DNA of 64,000 nucleotides. Origin: Paramecium sonneborni (taxonomy: Eukaryota > Ciliophora > Oligohymenophorea > Peniculida > Parameciidae). Positions within the stretch are counted from its first letter, which is position 1. The number at the start of each line of letters is the position of its first letter. Made by a program: the position numbers and the translations under genes. Below the pieces are notes generated by a model, which was not told the DNA's origin, searched no databases, and saw only the letters and a program-made list of their open reading frames with translations. Shown one piece after another: positions 12,514 through 25,050 of the stretch. The stretch is from NCBI GenBank assembly GCA_905182985.1, contig CAJJDN010000027.1:197468-261467 (forward strand), given 5' to 3'.

Positions 12514-13898
12514 ATGTCTGTATATTTTAAATATATTGATAGAAATCTTTGTAAATAAATACAAGCTAAAATTAATTAAAACTTTGTTCTACCTTCATTA
12601 TCTCAAAACTTCTAAGATTAAAAGTTAGTTAATGAATACTTAAAGCTATTTTCAATGGAGACTGAGAAGATTATTATTGATGAATAAGCGCTTTAAATAA
12701 AAAAATTTATTGAATTATGGATTACTTCTTTAACATGTACAATCATAGGAACTATTAATGCAAAAATTCTAGAGTTTTAAGATGAATTTTTCAATAAATT
12801 TTCTGAATTTCTAAATTAAAATGATGAACAATAAAATATGAAGCTATAAAAAAATTTATTTGAGCCTAAAATTTAGAAGGAAGAAGATAATTATTAAACA
12901 TCAATTTCTCATTTGTATAAATTTATATAATCAAGATAATCTGATTAAAATTAAATGAACCCCTCTTTACAAAATAATTAAAAAAATTAAATTTATAATA
13001 ATCATGATTGTAAATAGATTTTGTTATATTATTAGAAATATATGAATGTTTGAAATACAATCTTTCTTAACCTTTAAATAATTTATTTTTGGAGAAAAGT
13101 ACTAAATATAAAATAAAATAAAATAGGTTTTCCATTTGAAAAACAGTTTTAAGACGTTAAGTATGATTTTTAATTAAGAATTGAAAATCTTAAAGATGTA
13201 ATCTATTTATTGAAAATAATAGTCTGAAAATAAATAAGCGAAATTAATTTAGAATGTTCATGAATGTTTATAAGTATCATTATAATGATTTCAGAAATAA
13301 TAGTAAGTGAGAGAAGAAAATAATTTGTCAGAAAGTTTTGGAACCTCTAATAGATAAGTTAATTTAATGTAATTAACATAATACTCTACTTAATATTCTG
13401 ATTCCCATATTGGATTTTCGAAATATTTTCGGAAAGCTAATATAGGTATTCATGGATTTGTTGTCGCCGAAGGAGATTTTTAATTATAAACTTAGATGTA
13501 AATCAAGATAAAATTATCAGAAGGAATATAATAATATGAGTTATAAGTAAAGAAAATATAATGTTCTTAGAAAGCAAATATAGGAATAATTAAAGAAGAT
13601 TTTGAAAGATAATCAATACGAGGTAATTATCAAGAAATTTATTATATGAACTCAGATGGATGTATATATTATTTTTAAACTCAAAGAATTTTATAAGGGA
13701 AGAAAATTTATAAAATCTGGTGGTCCAAAATTAATGCTTTATCAAATTTATTCAATAACTTTGAAAGATAGACAATTATCTATTAAAAATGATTCAAATT
13801 AATAAGAATAAAGTATTTATATAGATTGGCCGATTGTTACAGATTCTTTTTTATTTTTTGCTGATTTATGGAACGTTAGTTTAGAAATAGTAAGTTGA
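12514..13898 (+). CDS. SPRY-like domain protein
   Basis: Starts MSVYFKYIDRNLCKQIQAK. The frame is carried by six small introns (26, 28, 25, 21 and 25 nt among them). The first half is helical, with charged, Gln-rich stretches (EFQDEFFNKFSEFLNQNDEQ). The C-terminal ~170 residues look like a SPRY fold: IGIHGFVVAEGDF, NIGIIKEDF, YYMNSDGQFYKGRKFIKSG, MLYQIYSITLKDRQLSI and a closing LFFADLWNVSLEI. SPRY domains are protein-interaction modules; in ciliates they often follow B-box and coiled-coil regions, but no B-box is visible. It is head-to-head with the membrane-protein gene starting at 12443. Confidence 0.62.
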
Positions 13899-14639
13899 AA
13901 TAAATCCTATTTTATATTAATTACAAAATACTATTACTATCATAATTTAATAATATATTATATTGTATGTATTTTTTATCATTTAAGTATCTTTTTAAAC
14001 ATCCTGATTTCTAATTAGTAAGAAATTAAAAAAATTTTAGCAGATTTTGAACTGGATTATAATTTGATTATCAACTTATTTTTAAATAGGGAATATATCA
14101 TTAACATAGCAGCTTTAAAGATAGTTATTATTAATTAAATCATAAAATAGAGTCATTTTTTTACAATATAGAAAGATTTATCGTTAAATAAAATCAAATA
14201 AAAAAAATCATTTTTTCATTAAATTTTTTCGATAAACAAATGTATTTTCAATTCATAAAGAGTAAAATTAAACTCTTATTTTTCTGTCATCAACTTTTAA
14301 TTATTCTATCTATAAATTCAATGTTTAAATTAACATTATTTATATTCTTAAGATAAACATGCATGGATCAAAATAATTCTATTTAATTATAGTATTATTC
14401 CTATTTAACAGTGGTGATAAAATGTTTTATTTTTGTGATTGATGCAAAAATCACTGATTTCATATTTAATAGGATTCAAAATAATTTGGTAAAAAGAGAA
14501 CAATAGAAGTATATATTTAATTATTTAATATAATTTAAAGAATAAAGAAATAGATATAAGTGTTTTATGATAGAAATTCTAATTAAAATGAATGATCTGA
14601 TAAATATGACCGATATTTTTTGATCAAAAAAACTAAAAC
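13899..14639. other. intergenic, with one long open frame of doubtful value
   Basis: Between the SPRY-like gene and the cyclin gene. The plus strand is open from about 13990 to TGA at 14415 (ADFELDYNLIINLFLN ...), but composition is like random AT-rich DNA and no start, intron pattern or homology was seen. The rest shows nothing recognisable. Confidence 0.35.
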
Positions 14640-15564
14640 TCATGATTAATGTGGTGGTTACTATGGTAAGAGTTGTTATTGTTGTTATAATTATTGTTAT
14701 TCTGGACTCTAATTTAGAAACAGCATTTCATTAAAAGCAAGTAGAAAATCTTTTAAATCTTCTTATTTAAGAATAGTAGTTTTTTCTTGGAGTCTTGTAT
14801 TAGTGTTATTCATTTTATTGATTTCGAAATCTCTAAGTTCATTTTCAACATGTTCTAACCATACTTTATATGCTTCTTCTTCGTTATTGATTTATGGCAT
14901 ATTCAATTATGGAGGAGGTGACATATAAGGAGTGTATGAAAATTATGATGAAGCTACTAAAAATGTACCTACTAAAATGATCCATGAATGAAAAACTAAA
15001 GGTGCATATGTTCTATAAGAATCTAGAATTAATATTTTGAGAGTGTGGAAAGTTGCTTCTTCAAATTTCTTTGGTACACATTTCTTACATATGACTTCAA
15101 TGTAATCATTGGGTAATTTAATATCAAATTCATATTCAATTACCTTTAAGATTCTACTTTCAGCAATACAAAGCTTGTTTTATAATGATTACATCAATGC
15201 TTCATTTGCCATTTTTGTTTGCTCTATTGATTACATAATTTTATGAAAACTTATTAACAATTTTCTCATTCTTGGATCACCATCTTTTATTTTTTAAGCT
15301 AATAAGAGAGATGCTGCAGCAACAATCTATATTAAAATCATATTTTACAAATCTATCATATTGTAAATAACATTTGTGGTGAAAAAAATAATTACATAAA
15401 TGAATTGCTAGGGACACTGTAGAATATGAATTTAACTCTAAATTTATGGCCAAATCAATAATGAATTATGCATTTCCATTCAGTAATTTCCTTTGTACTT
15501 AAGCAGATATTTCATATTCTGTGTTAATATTCTGAAATATGTCTTTCTTCTTAATTAATTTCAT
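14640..15564 (-). CDS. cyclin (transcriptional-cyclin-like)
   Basis: Start ATG at 15564 (MKLIKKKDIFQNINTEYEIS). One 22-nt intron splits the cyclin box between HHKCYLQYDRF and IVAAASLLLAQKIKDGDP. The first fold has the typical order STVSLAIHLCNYFF, the YDR motif, the AAASLLLAQK helix and ESRILKVIEYEFDIKLP. The second half continues with FEEATFHTLKILILDSYRT and LVFHSWIILVGTFLVAS. The order fits cyclins of the C/K/L/T type, which partner CDKs in transcription, better than mitotic cyclins. The tail is Gln/Pro-rich. It is followed 29 bases upstream by the next minus-strand gene. Confidence 0.82.
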
Positions 15565-15593
15565 AATTATATTTATATTAAAATCATATATTT

Positions 15594-16061
15594 TCAAGAA
15601 TTTTTTATCAAAGACGAAGTCCTTTTTTAAGACGATCTCGTACTCATAGGCCCTGGACTTTTTTCAGCCAATTTAAATGTACTCTTTTCAATAACAATTT
15701 TTTTTGGTTTACTAATTCTTAAAGATTTAATTGATTGATTCTCTTCAGAAGGCTCTGATTCTTATTTGATTATAGTCTCATGTGGAGAATCTATAATCAT
15801 TAGCAAATGTTCATGCACCTATTATTCATTATATTATTTCAAATTAGTTAATAAAGGAGTCATTCGATCATCAGTAGTTATTAGTAAATCTACAGTCATA
15901 AAAGTAGAAACCTTTTAATCTTCCTTTTCTTTCCTAACTTATAAGTTATCGTTTATGCAATGTATAAATGCAATAAAATAATCTTCCAAATTCTGTATCA
16001 AATTGTTACATATGGAACTATAAATAAATATTTTAAATAAAGTAATTTATACTTTAAACAT
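15594..16061 (-). CDS. small hypothetical protein, basic Ser-rich tail
   Basis: The 156-codon frame starts MFKVQITLFKIFIYSSICNN and reads through NLEDYFIAFIHCINDN, MTVDLLITTDDRMTPLL and HLLMIIDSPHETIIKQE to a Ser/Lys/Pro-rich tail (LAEKSPGPMSTRSSQKR). No family recognised. The chosen ATG lies only 6 bases from the divergent DEAD-box start codon, so the real start may be an internal Met (for example MTVDLL). Confidence 0.5.
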
Positions 16062-18371
16062 TTTTTAATGAATAGAATCAACTTGAACACTCTTCAAAAG
16101 AAGGTATCTAGAAATCATAATTAAGATAATTCCAGTTATAAAGGATGGACTCAATACAGTAATCTAAACTCCAAGTGGAACTGGTAAAACATTATGTTAC
16201 ACAATTCCTATTATTGAGTAGAAGAAATCTATTGTTCTAACTCCAACAAAAGAGCTAGCAATATAAACATATAAGTAAATAAGAGAATTGGATTCATAAA
16301 TCAGAATTACCAGAATTGGCTCTATAGGATTTATTGCACCTATTGTTGAATTGATTGTAATATTATTAATTAAGAAAGAGCGATTAAGAAGAAAGAAAAT
16401 TATAGTCTTATCATAAAATGAGATTGTAGAGAATGAATGATTCTTTGAGAAACTTATTAGATTGGAATTTGATTGATATTTGCATATCAACTCCTGCCTA
16501 ATTAGCTTAATTAATTAAAATGGGTTGCAAAATTTAAAATGCTAATTGCTTAGTCATTGATGAAGCAGATTTAACTTGGGGGTAATCAATATTATATATT
16601 AAATTATAGAGATGTAAGTTTTAGAGAAAGTGTTTATACTATATAAAGATATTTGAATATCAATTAATTTATTCTTTGTACTTCCGTAAATAATATCAAA
16701 GTGGAAAAAGAATTAAAATCTGTAGATAGCAGCAAATTTACATTCTATATTTCTAAAGACTATATGTCAATACCATAAAGGAATATAGAATTTATGGTGG
16801 AGCCACTTAAAAAATATTTAGAAGACAATAAAACAATAATATTTGTAGAAGGAGAATAATAATGTTAAGAACTTTAAAAAGAATTCGGATTTAATCTCTT
16901 TTTCCATTCAGGATAGTCAGTTGAAGAGAGAATTCGCAATTTAGAGTAGTTCAGAACAAAAAGTTCTAAGTAATTAAATTGAATATATAAGTGTTTTAGT
17001 TTGTACAGGTTTAGGAAGTAGAGGATTAGATTTTCCTGATGTAACTTAAGTGATTATTTATGATATTCCAAAAAATTATGAGGCATTTTTACTTTAATGT
17101 GGAAGATTAAGATAAAAAAATGGAAGAAGTAATAAGGATAATAAATATTTAGTTGTTGTTAGATTGAAAGATTCATTTGATTCAGCTGTCTATAGTGAGT
17201 ATGAGANTAATTTATACTTTAAACATTTTTTAATGAATAGAATCAACTTGAACACTCTTCAAAAGAAGGTATCTAGAAATCATAATTAAGATAATTCCAG
17301 TTATAAAGGATGGACTCAATACAGTAATCTAAACTCCAAGTGGAACTGGTAAAACATTATGTTACACAATTCCTATTATTGAGTAGAAGAAATCTATTGT
17401 TCTAACTCCAACAAAAGAGCTAGCAATATAAACATATAAGTAAATAAGAGAATTGGATTCATAAATCAGAATTACCAGAATTGGCTCTATAGGATTTATT
17501 GCACCTATTGTTGAATTGATTGTAATATTATTAATTAAGAAAGAGCGATTAAGAAGAAAGAAAATTATAGTCTTATCATAAAATGAGATTGTAGAGAATG
17601 AATGATTCTTTGAGAAACTTATTAGATTGGAATTTGATTGATATTTGCATATCAACTCCTGCCTAATTAGCTTAATTAATTAAAATGGGTTGCAAAATTT
17701 AAAATGCTAATTGCTTAGTCATTGATGAAGCAGATTTAACTTGGGGGTAATCAATATTATATATTAAATTATAGAGATGTAAGTTTTAGAGAAAGTGTTT
17801 ATACTATATAAAGATATTTGAATATCAATTAATTTATTCTTTGTACTTCCGTAAATAATATCAAAGTGGAAAAAGAATTAAAATCTGTAGATAGCAGCAA
17901 ATTTACATTCTATATTTCTAAAGACTATATGTCAATACCATAAAGGAATATAGAATTTATGGTGGAGCCACTTAAAAAATATTTAGAAGACAATAAAACA
18001 ATAATATTTGTAGAAGGAGAATAATAATGTTAAGAACTTTAAAAAGAATTCGGATTTAATCTCTTTTTCCATTCAGGATAGTCAGTTGAAGAGAGAATTC
18101 GCAATTTAGAGTAGTTCAGAACAAAAAGTTCTAAGTAATTAAATTGAATATATAAGTGTTTTAGTTTGTACAGGTTTAGGAAGTAGAGGATTAGATTTTC
18201 CTGATGTAACTTAAGTGATTATTTATGATATTCCAAAAAATTATGAGGCATTTTTACTTTAATGTGGAAGATTAAGATAAAAAAATGGAAGAAGTAATAA
18301 GGATAATAAATATTTAGTTGTTGTTAGATTGAAAGATTCATTTGATTCAGCTGTCTATAGTGAGTATGAGA
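16043..18371. repeat. identical 1,164-base block on both sides of a single N (17207)
   Basis: Bases 16043-17206 recur as 17208-18371 (offset 1,165). The DEAD-box gene is cut short at the N in the first copy and complete in the second. Same signature as the other three N positions. Confidence 0.92.
16068..17206 (+). CDS. DEAD-box RNA helicase, first copy, 3' truncated at N
   Basis: Identical to the complete gene starting at 17233, up to VYSEYE, where it meets the N. Only the last ~14 codons are lost. It should be treated as an assembly duplicate of the gene below. Confidence 0.7.
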
Positions 18372-18412
18372 AATATTAGTATGTTTTCCCAAACAATTGT
18401 GTAAAATTGTGA
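17233..18412 (+). CDS. DEAD-box ATP-dependent RNA helicase
   Basis: Four introns (22, 22, 28 and 22 nt) give one frame with the helicase motifs in order: I (TPSGTGKT), Ia (PTKELAIQ), Ib (STPAQLAQL), II (VIDEADLTW), a weak III (LCTSVNN in place of SAT), IV (KTIIFVEGEQQCQEL), V (TGLGSRGLDFPDV) and VI (LLQCGRLRQKNGR). It unwinds RNA using ATP; the subfamily is not clear. Motif III is TSV and the DEAD is followed by LTWG, both unusual. It is short (about 350 aa): there is little before the Q-motif region and a short tail ending PNNCVKL. It diverges from the small minus-strand gene with 6 bases between start codons. Confidence 0.86.
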
Positions 18413-18472
18413 ATAATGAGTGCTAGAAATTATAAATATGTTAATTTTTAGAAGATTGTATAAATTCTCATC

Positions 18473-19957
<1,485 letters not shown>

Positions 19958-20207
19958 TTGATATTTTAAAAAACAATAATATATAAGATGTATTTCAATT
20001 AAATTCAAAAAGATTTTTTTATATTTTCTAGGAATTTGGAATCTTCCTATTTTGCTATTTTGAGTTAATAAAAGAATGTTAAAAAGATTTGAATTGATAA
20101 AATAAATATAATTGTTTATAATATTGATAAGAATATCTTAAGAATTATAATATAGATTATATTTAAGATGAGGAATTTAGAATATTAGATTATAATAAAT
20201 ATCAATA

Positions 20208-21104
20208 ATGGATTAAAAGGACATCAATATTGATATTCATAGTGAATTCTTTACAAAGAAATTTAAAGTGACACTTACAAAAAGGGAACCAATAAATCAT
20301 GATTCTTATTTATTTAGATTTGATTTCTAAAATGGAAAAGAAAGATTAGGAATGTAGGCTGTTTAGCATATCAAAATATAGTAAGTTTTATCATTTAAAT
20401 AACAAGTGGTCTAAATATGAATGGTGAGATTGTAGACAGAGCATATACTCATGTTTATGAAGATGATGGTTATTTTTTGATACCAATTAAAATATACAGA
20501 CCAAATGTTCTTCCTTAATTTCCAAATGGAGGAGAATTGACTCCATGGTTAGAAAAGATAGATGTAATTTTATAAAATATATGTACATAGCTCAATTCTG
20601 AATTGACAATAAAAAGATGTATTGGAAAGTTACTTTATCATAATAATCAATTCATCGTTAGACCAAAAGCTAACAAGAATTGGTCACAATTTAATACTGT
20701 ATTATTAATATGTGGAGGAAGTGGAATAACTCCATGTTATTAATTAATTTCAGCCATATGTAATAATCCTAATGATAATACATAAATGATTCTATTATAT
20801 GCAAATAAAAGTGAATAAGATATTTGGCTAATGAAAGAATTAAAAGATCTTTAAGACAAACATAAAGATCAATTAACAGTTCATTATACATTAGATAAGG
20901 TATTTAACAACAATAAACATAAAGTCTGATGAAAAATGGAATGGTCTTAAAGGTTTTGTGAGTTTAGAGATGATGACATCAATATTCCCAAAGGCAACTG
21001 AAACTACTTTAGGTGTTTTATGTGGACCTAAACCAATGAACAAATTAGTCCTATCACTTTATGAATAATTTGGATTAAAGAAAGAGAATATAGTCAAATT
21101 CTGA
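20208..21104 (+). CDS. NADH-cytochrome b5 reductase-like oxidoreductase
   Basis: Starts MDQKDINIDIHSEFFTKKFK. FAD-binding features: DSYLFRFDF, LGMQAVQHIKI, NGEIVDRAYTHVYEDDGYF (RxYT motif) and FPNGGELTPWLEKI. NAD-binding features: TVLLICGGSGITPCYQLI, ILLYANKSEQDIWLMKEL and LGVLCGPKPMNKL, with a C-terminal FGLKKENIVKF. Introns of 26, 27 and 25 nt; the 27-nt one (20564-20590) is in frame and TGA-free. The family passes electrons from NADH via FAD to cytochrome b5. There is no obvious membrane anchor, so it may be a soluble form. Confidence 0.9.
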
Positions 21105-21287
21105 ATAGGATGTTGTATTAAATAAAAATGTAAAAATTAAGAGTTTTCTACATTGAACTTTAATTGTACGATCATTTAAATCTTTTACACTCTAATTCAA
21201 GTATACAAAGCTTTACACTTTCAATAATTATTCTATAAATCAAAGCATAATATTAAAAATTAACAATTTGATTATAAACTGATTTAA

Positions 21288-22414
21288 TCATTTATTCGTT
21301 TGGCATTTGATTGCTTTTTCTATTCTCTCCTTCAAATTAGAATCAATTAAATTATTTACTTACCTATTTTAACAAATCTATTTTAATCTTTGATTTAATT
21401 TAATCATTTCTTCTTCTTCCATTATTCGTTTTCTATATTTATTAATTATTTATACTTATGTTATTCTATCTTTTCCTTTATTAATTATTGTTATTATTAT
21501 TTATACTCTGCTATTCTTAAATGACTTTCTTATCTTGCATCTTATTTTTTTATTTGAACATCTATTTTTGACTTAAATTTTTCATTCATTTTAGCTTACT
21601 CTTTTTATTTTTCCATTTCTTTTGTCTCTTAATTATATTTCACTTTCTAAAAATTTATTTCATTTATTTCATGTAATCTTTTCACCTATTCATCAATCAT
21701 CTTTTTATATTTATATCTTATTTGATACTTTCTACTTCCTCTCAGTTCTATCTTCAGTATTTGATCTTAATGTTGGTTTTTTTATTTTTAGTAAGTTACT
21801 ATTTGATTTTATCTTTGGAATATCTTTTATTTCTTTTTGAAAATGTGTATGAGATTTAGATAACCAATCTTCCTCATTCCAGTTTAATCTTCTCATTTCT
21901 TCATCTTATATAAAATAAGCTGGATCTTCACCAATCTAATAATTTAGATTAATGTTCTAAAATTACTTCTAATAATTCTTAATGGGTTAATTACGCTTTC
22001 AATTTTTATTGCATTTCCAAAGGAGTTGGGATATTTATATTCATTCTTTAACAATGATGTTTTTCTTCTTAAGTAAATTTCATAGGAGGGTGAATAGGTA
22101 GTAATTATATTAAATTTTAATCTTCCAATTCAAACTCACTCTTTCTAGTATCTATTTCTGATTATAATCTCTCGATTTTTAAGAATTTGTTACAATAATT
22201 CTAAAACTAACTGTTTAATATTTTTACGATCTTTGATCTCAAAATACGTTTCTATAACCTTATACTATTATTGAACTGTACTTTTCATTAATTGAAACTG
22301 AAGGAAATTTTGTATTAGACATTATAATTATAATTAATTAATTATTAATTTTATAAATAGAATTCTGCTTTCTATTCTAAACTTTTCAATTAATTCTCTC
22401 TTCCATTGCTTCAT
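21288..22414 (-). CDS. coiled-coil protein, ciliate hypothetical
   Basis: Built from about six exons with 23-31-nt introns. It begins around MKQWKRELIEKFRIESR (the start is uncertain, since the frame continues upstream to about 22500), then IERLQSEIDTRKSEFELED, IHPPMKFTQEEKHH and GEDPAYFIQDEEMRRLNWNE. A long Lys/Glu/Gln coiled coil follows (EMEKQKEQAKMNEKFKSK, IAEYKQQQQQLIKEKI), ending near KCQTNK. An optional last intron (GTAAGT) could give a different C-terminus. It looks like a cytoskeletal or ciliary structural protein, by composition only; I cannot name the family. Confidence 0.62.
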
Positions 22415-23051
22415 TCGATCCTCATTGTATTGATATTTTAATGCTTAATTACAATTCTTATGTCTTTTAATTATCAAAAGAGAAGATTAATCATCTAAAA
22501 CTCAAAAAAAAGTAAATTAATTTGAAAATAGAAACACATAAAATTCTTTAACTATAATTCTTTTTTGAAATATTCAATAAAGCAAAGCAAACTTAAATTT
22601 TTTTCTAATCACATTTTATAAGATTAAGTAAGATTTAAAAGAAACAGCATCTCATATTATCTTTTATAGTTAGTTTTAAAATGCTTCTGTAATTATAAGT
22701 TGTTTTTGTGTACTAATTCGATTTTGAACACTACAAGCAAATCGATTAATCATATAATTACAATAGTATCAAGAAAAGAATATTTATAATTAATCATAAT
22801 TCTAAGATATTATTAATAATAATAATAAACCCATTTTTATTTTTTCTTTATTCATAAAAAAAATGCTTGAAATAATATATTTTAGTTTTATTTGTAATTA
22901 TGATACTAAAATACTGGCAAATTAGAATAAAATAATTTTATTTCATCTATTTTAATCTAATAATAGTTTTAAGAGTTAAGAATTTATAAAAACTTTTTTT
23001 TTTCAAATCATTAATTTATTTACTTTTAAAATCAGTTCTTTACAATAACAG
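22415..23051. other. intergenic, possibly the 5' end of the coiled-coil gene
   Basis: Up to about 22510 the minus strand reads SLLIIKRHKNCNQALKYQYN in frame with the coiled-coil gene, so its first exon may lie here. The remainder is AT-rich with no recognised feature. Confidence 0.4.
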
Positions 23052-24977
23052 ATGAATAAATTAAGCCAAGATAAAAACTAGCAAACATTGTAATTTGAAG
23101 AAATTACATCATTAATTTATAAAATAACTGATAGACAGTCAAAGTTCGCAGATCTTCATAATTAAATTGAGGAAAGCATCTAGAAAATAATAAGTGTGAG
23201 CTAGAAATAATATGAAAAAGCAATGAAAAAAAAACATAGAGAACTTAGATAAATTGTATAAGATCATGAAGAAAGAATAAAAAAAATTAGAGAGGAATAT
23301 CTAATTTCTTAAAATAACTCAAATTTAGAATTAAGTTCAAAAAAATAAGATTATGTACAGATTTTAGAATCACTTTACCATGAATATTCACAATTTATAG
23401 CATTTTTTGATCATGATCAACAAGCTGAAAATAATAATCATATAATGACAATTTATGAAGTATTAATAGATAGTTAAGTGTTTCATGAAGATTAAAGATT
23501 GAATGAAACTTTATTGACTGAATATTTAAGTAAACAAAAAATGAATAAAATTTAATCTCTTCATGCTTCTCTTAAGTTAATAATTTCTTAATTATAAAAA
23601 ATAGAAGAAAACTTTCAATTCTAAAAAAACAACAGTAAAAAAGAAAAATATCTACATTCTCTAAATGAAAGATTGAAAGCATTCATTAAAAACCTTAAAT
23701 ATGGTTTATCTTAATTAGATAAGCATTTAAATTTAATATTAGAAAGTAATGAAGCATTAAAAGAATAAGATGTAAGAATTGAATCTAATTTAAATTTAAT
23801 CAATTCAATTTTAAAGAATCATTAAGATAAAAAGTTAGCAGAAAATGAAGATTTAAAAAAAACAAATGAAAATCTGGTAAAAATAATTAATAGGTTATCA
23901 GAAATCAATTACAAATTAAAATTATAATAAAAACAGAATTATGAAGATGTATAATAATTAATGGAATTATACTATATTTAAAATGATAAAGCACCCTCTC
24001 TATAGCCATTAGCTAGAAAGAGTACAATAAAATTAACTAAACCAATATCTTATTAACGATCCAGAATATATTCTGAAACAAAAAAAGAAGTTCCTTTTGA
24101 TTAATCATCTAGAACTTCTTTTAAAGATACAAATAATATTGAATCATAAGTTCTTTATCAATCTCCTCTTTTAATTTAACCTTCATTAGTCCCTCAACCT
24201 ACTATATCAGATGTATCTCTCTTTACTTCTGGATAAAGTCTCAACAAAATGAAAACTTAGAAATATTTTGATAAATAATGGACTTAAAAACATCCTACTA
24301 TTGTTGATAAAAAAACTGCTATTCCAATTAAATGTTAATGTCCTCCTTAATGTTCCTGTTAAGCTTTACTAATTATTTAGGTTCATAGTTGCAATAAACA
24401 ATTATATATCAACTCAATAGGTTAACTTCTATGTTAATAATGCATTTTCACATAAAATATTTCAGATTATAATTTCTATTGTCCTCATACTAGAACAAAA
24501 AATAAATTTAAAAGTAGTAAAGATTTCTTAGAAGCATTTTGGTAACACATTAAAACATTGACAATCAATTAATAAATTGTTGACTTTTGGAATCATTTAT
24601 AATTAAATTGTCAATAAATGTTTTAAACAAATCTATTTAATACCAATCAAACCAATAATCTTATTAATTTTGTTGGATTCTGTCCTTCTTAATGCAAATG
24701 TACTAAAAGAGAGAGTAGATAACAATATCATTTATGTTAAAACTATCTCTATATCACATCTGATGGTCTTATTCATTGTAAAAAGTGTAATTTTTTTGGT
24801 GATCCTAAATAACATTTTTCCTATTGTCCTGATACATAAACATTCAATATTTATAGAAGTGGAGAAGAATTTATTTAATCTTTAGATTTTATACTAGACT
24901 CTGGAAATTAATAATAGTTAAACACTTAATTTCTTAAATAAATACGATCAAAGATTTTTTCTGTTCCATGGGAATGA
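23052..24977 (+). CDS. coiled-coil protein with Cys-rich C-terminal half
   Basis: A single exon of 642 codons including the stop, with no intron needed. Residues 1-310 are a near-continuous coiled coil (HRELRQIVQDHEERIKKIRE ... KKTNENLVKIINRLSEINY). A Ser/Thr/Pro-rich linker follows. From about residue 420 come repeated paired cysteines: CQCPPQCSCQ, HSCNKQ, LLCQQCIF, FYCPHTRTK, GFCPSQCKCTKR, HCKKCNFFG, FSYCPDTQ. These look like zinc-binding knuckles of two related repeats. No known family identified. It is tail-to-tail with the kinase gene, 73 bases apart. Confidence 0.75.
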
Positions 24978-25050
24978 CAATAAATTTATAAATGATTAAA
25001 TATAGAAATTAAATATATTATTATAATTATTATTTTTAGTAAATAATAAA

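Noticed and set aside
13990..14415. A hypothetical gene in the 14-kb intergenic region
   Set aside because: About 140 codons without TGA is not rare by chance at this base composition; no start, homology or intron pattern supports it.
22286..22322. Alternative start and a 17-nt intron for the coiled-coil gene (also 17-nt candidates in the RING and MORN genes)
   Set aside because: In each of these three a longer intron (23-28 nt, ending AG) gives an equal or better protein; 17 nt is below the range seen elsewhere here.
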